The notes under the pieces are model-generated. The model did no database searches, was not told the origin of the DNA, and saw only the letters and a program-made list of their open reading frames with translations. This document shows, piece by piece, positions 61,901 through 64,000 of a stretch of DNA of 64,000 nucleotides. The stretch comes from Calliopsis andreniformis (taxonomy: Eukaryota > Arthropoda > Insecta > Hymenoptera > Andrenidae): positions 806,001-870,000 of the forward strand of contig NW_027480493.1 of assembly GCF_051401765.1 (NCBI RefSeq), read 5' to 3'. Position numbers and translations under genes: made by a program. How positions within the stretch are numbered: the stretch's first letter is position 1; each line of letters starts with the position of its first letter.

Positions 61901-64000
61901 TTGAGGATTGGGTATTGCGGATTGAACATTGAGGATTGAGGATTGAGGATTGAGGATTGAGGATTGAGGACTGAAGGTTGAATATTGATGATTGAATATT
62001 GAGGATTGAGGATTGATGATTGTGGATTGAGGACGAGGACGGAGGGTTGAGTATTGCTGTTTGAGGTCTGAGGGTTGAGGAATGAGGATTGAGAATTGCG
62101 GATTGAGGATTGAGGATTGAAGATTGAGGATTGGGTATTGAGGATTGAAGAATGAGGATTGAGGATTGAGGATTGAGGATTGAGGATTGACGACTGAGTG
62201 TTGAGGGTTGAGTGATGAGAATTGATGTTTGAGGATAGAGATTTGAAGATTGCAGATTGAGTATTGAGTATTGAAAACTGTGAATTGATGATATTCTCTT
62301 GAGGATTGAGGATTCACAACTGATTGTTGAGGACTGAGGGCTGAAGGTTGAGGATTCAGGATTGAGGATTCAGGATTGTGGTTTGAGGACCGAGGATTGA
62401 GGGCTGAGGATTGAGGATTGAGAATTGAAGATTGAGGATTGAGTATTGGGGGTTGTGGATTGAGGACGAGGTCTGACGGTTGAGTATTGATGTTTGAGTT
62501 CTGAGGATTGAGGATTGAGGATTGAAGATTGGGGATTGGGTATTGAGGATTGAAGAATGAGGATTGAGTATTGAGTATTGAGGATTGAGGATTGAAGATT
62601 GAGTATTGAGGATTGAAGATTGACGATTGAGTATTGAGGATTGAGGATTGAGGATTGAGGTTTGAGGATTGAGGATTGAGGATTGAAGATTGGGTATTGA
62701 GGATTGAAGATTGGGGATTGAGGATTGAGGATTGAGGATTGAGGATTGAAGATTGAGGATTCGGTATTGAGGATTGAAGAATGAGGATTGAGGAGTGAGG
62801 ACTGAGTATTGAGGATTGCAGATTGAGTATTGAGGATCGAAGATTGAGGATTGAGGATTGAGGATTGATGATTGAGGAGTGAGGATTGAGGATTGAAGAT
62901 TGAGTATTGAGGACTGAAGACTGAGGATTGAGGATTGGGGATTGAGGATTGAGGATTGAAGATTGAGGATTGGGGATTGAGGATTGACGATTTAGGATTG
63001 AGCATTGGTGATTGAGAATTGAGGATTGAGGATTGAAGGTTGAGTATTGAGGATTGAAGATTGAGGATTGAGGATTGAGGATTGAGCATTGAGGATTGAA
63101 GACTGAGGATTGAGGAGTGAGTATTCAAGATTGAGGATTTGGGACTGAGGATTGAAGATTGAGGATTGAGGATTGAGGATTGAGGATTGAGGATTGAGGA
63201 ATGAGGATTGAATATTGAGGATTGGGTATTGAGGATTGAAGAATGAGGATTGAGGATTGAGGATTGAGGATTGAGGATTGAAGATTGAGTATTGAGGATT
63301 GAAGATTGACGATTGAGGATTGAGGATTGAGGATTGAATAATGAGGATTGAGGATTGAGTATTGAGGATTGAGGGTTGTGGATTGAGGACGAGGACTGAG
63401 GGTTGAGTATTGATGTTTGAGGTCTGAGGATTGAGGAATGAGTATTGAGAATTGAGGATTGAGGTTTGAGGAATGAAGATTGAGGATTGGGTGTTGATGA
63501 TTGAAGAATGAGGGTTGAGGATTGAGGATTGAGGATTGAGGATTGAAGATTGAGTATTGAGGATTGAAGATTGAGGATTGAGGATTGAGGATTGAGGATT
63601 GAGGATTGAGGATTGAGGATTGCGGATAGAAGATTGAGGATTGGGTATTGCGGATTGAACATTGAGGATTGAGGATTGAGGGTTGAGGATTGAGGATTGA
63701 GGATTGAGGATTGAGGATTGAGGATTGAGGATTGAAGATTGAGGATTGGGTATTGAGGATTGAAGAATGAGGATTGAGGATTGAGGATTGAGGATTGAGG
63801 ATTGAAGATTGGGTATTGAGGATTGAAGATTGGGGATTGAGTATTGAGGATTGAGGATTGAGGATTGAAGATTGAGGATTCGGTATTGAGGATTGAAGAA
63901 TGAGGATTGAGGAGTGAGGACTGAGGATTGAGGATTGCAGATTGAGTATTGAGGATTGAGGATTGAAGATTGAGTATTGAGGATTGAAGATTGAGGATTG
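52357..64000. repeat. Long near-identical return of positions 1-12154
   Basis: The offset is +52356 to about 56120 and +51846 afterwards, the change being one 510-bp deletion. It includes the alpha block, the shared 42-bp deletion near 59860, the alpha-to-beta junction near 61060 and beta sequence to the window end. Cassette cores are at 54070, 54489, 55901, 56230, 57040, 57907, 58257, 58816, 59235, 60136 and 62279. Differences are few: near 8515 versus 60361 (GTGGACT/GAGGACT), 8754 versus 60600 (GAGAATT/GAGAGTT), 9050 versus 60898 (GAAGATT/GATGATT) and 10038 versus 61884 (GAGAATT/GAGGATT). Confidence 0.93.
56125..56180. other. Recombinant cassette at a 510-bp deletion
   Basis: The left side of this cassette matches the one starting near 3771 in the reference block. 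The right side (GGTGTTTGTGGATAGAGG, TTGCAGATTGAGCATTG) matches the one starting near 4281. Both reference cassettes begin with the same series (GATTGAAC, GAGGACTGAGTGTTGAGGG, GAGTGATGAGAATTG) exactly 510 bp apart. The 3874-type core between them is missing here. This is the product expected from unequal exchange or intrastrand deletion between two neighbouring cassettes. Confidence 0.88.

Larger units (their letters stand above)
1..64000. repeat. Heptanucleotide satellite array, unit GAGGATT
   Basis: The sequence reads as consecutive 7-bp units from the first to the last base, so the array runs off both ends of the window. The consensus on the + strand is GAGGATT. Most other units differ from it by one base, mainly GAGTATT, GAAGATT, GAGAATT, GATGATT, GAGGACT, GAGGGTT, GACGATT, GGGGATT, GAGGTTT and GTGGATT. 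The + strand is G-rich and almost free of C; the few C residues sit in variant units such as GAGGACT, GACGATT and TTCAGG. Occasional 6-mers and longer units shift the phase, so large duplication lengths are not always multiples of 7. No gene, mobile element or unique spacer interrupts the array. A eukaryotic satellite is the most likely identity; the species cannot be read from the sequence. Confidence 0.97.

Noticed and set aside
232..63662. The dozens of - strand open frames of 61 to 1182 codons as protein genes
   Set aside because: All encode the same N-P-Q-S-S-I-L string, overlap one another in different frames, begin at chance ATG codons (CAT on +) and end wherever a variant such as TTCATG or ATTAAG creates a stop. 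They are expected from a stop-free 7-bp unit.
1..64000. Telomeric repeat array
   Set aside because: The unit GAGGATT/TTGAGGA is not TTAGGG, TTTAGGG, TTAGGC or another telomere repeat I know. The HOR structure and variant load also do not fit a telomerase-made tract. A subtelomeric location remains possible.
1..64000. CRISPR array
   Set aside because: There are no unique spacers between conserved repeats. The intervals between cassettes are themselves the 7-bp repeat and vary from 224 to 2341 bp.
1..64000. Cyanobacterial STRR heptamer repeat
   Set aside because: STRR tracts are also 7-bp repeats but are short intergenic runs with a different, C-rich or G-rich unit. 64 kb without a gene does not fit a bacterial chromosome.

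Overview
The whole 64 kb is one uninterrupted satellite-like tandem array. Its unit is 7 bp, with the + strand reading GAGGATT (equivalently TGAGGAT or TTGAGGA) and the - strand AATCCTC. I found no convincing protein gene, tRNA, rRNA, transposon, CRISPR array or ordinary intergenic DNA. Nearly every heptamer is the consensus or one substitution from it (GAGTATT, GAAGATT, GAGAATT, GATGATT, GAGGACT, GAGGGTT, GACGATT, GGGGATT, GTGGATT and others). The order of these variants is not random and is repeated over long distances, so the array has higher-order repeat (HOR) structure on several scales.

Organism: the length, purity and nested HOR organisation fit best with a eukaryotic heterochromatic satellite (centromeric, pericentromeric, subtelomeric or sex-chromosome type) in a long-read assembly. 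The sequence gives no taxonomic marker. Heptanucleotide repeats also occur in cyanobacteria (STRR) and other bacteria, but as much shorter intergenic tracts, so a bacterial origin is less likely though not excluded.

Hierarchy: (1) the 7-bp unit; (2) a roughly 200-bp less regular 'cassette', of which I counted 65 copies, recognised by CTGTGAATTGA followed by a diverged AT-richer stretch, spaced 224 to 2341 bp apart in a reproducible order; (3) tandem duplications of about 112, 426, 440, 489, 770, 1830, 4089 and 4596 bp; (4) a block of about 9.2 kb starting at 1, 21109, 48268 and 52357, partly truncated in the third copy; (5) a long-range duplication in which 1-12154 recurs at 52357-64000, an offset of 52356 falling to 51846 after one 510-bp deletion.

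Layout: 1-9215 reference block (alpha). 9216-14340 a second sequence family (beta). 14341-16200 the most degenerate stretch, with no close partner in the window. 16201-17650 beta again. 17651-21108 alpha with an extra 1830-bp unit. 21109-30360 second alpha copy. 28455-37690 a 4596-bp tandem duplication overlapping the end of that copy. 37690-46260 mosaic of alpha pieces. 46260-52356 alpha with a 4089-bp tandem unit and a 412-bp deletion. 52357-64000 near-identical return of the first 12 kb, including the alpha-to-beta junction.

The long open frames on the - strand are a by-product of the unit. AATCCTC has no stop in any frame, and because 7 is not a multiple of 3 all three frames give the same seven-residue peptide, N-P-Q-S-S-I-L. 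The + strand has TGA in almost every heptamer and is closed in all frames. The main biological interest is the record of recent unequal exchange: several duplication and deletion junctions lie inside the cassettes.
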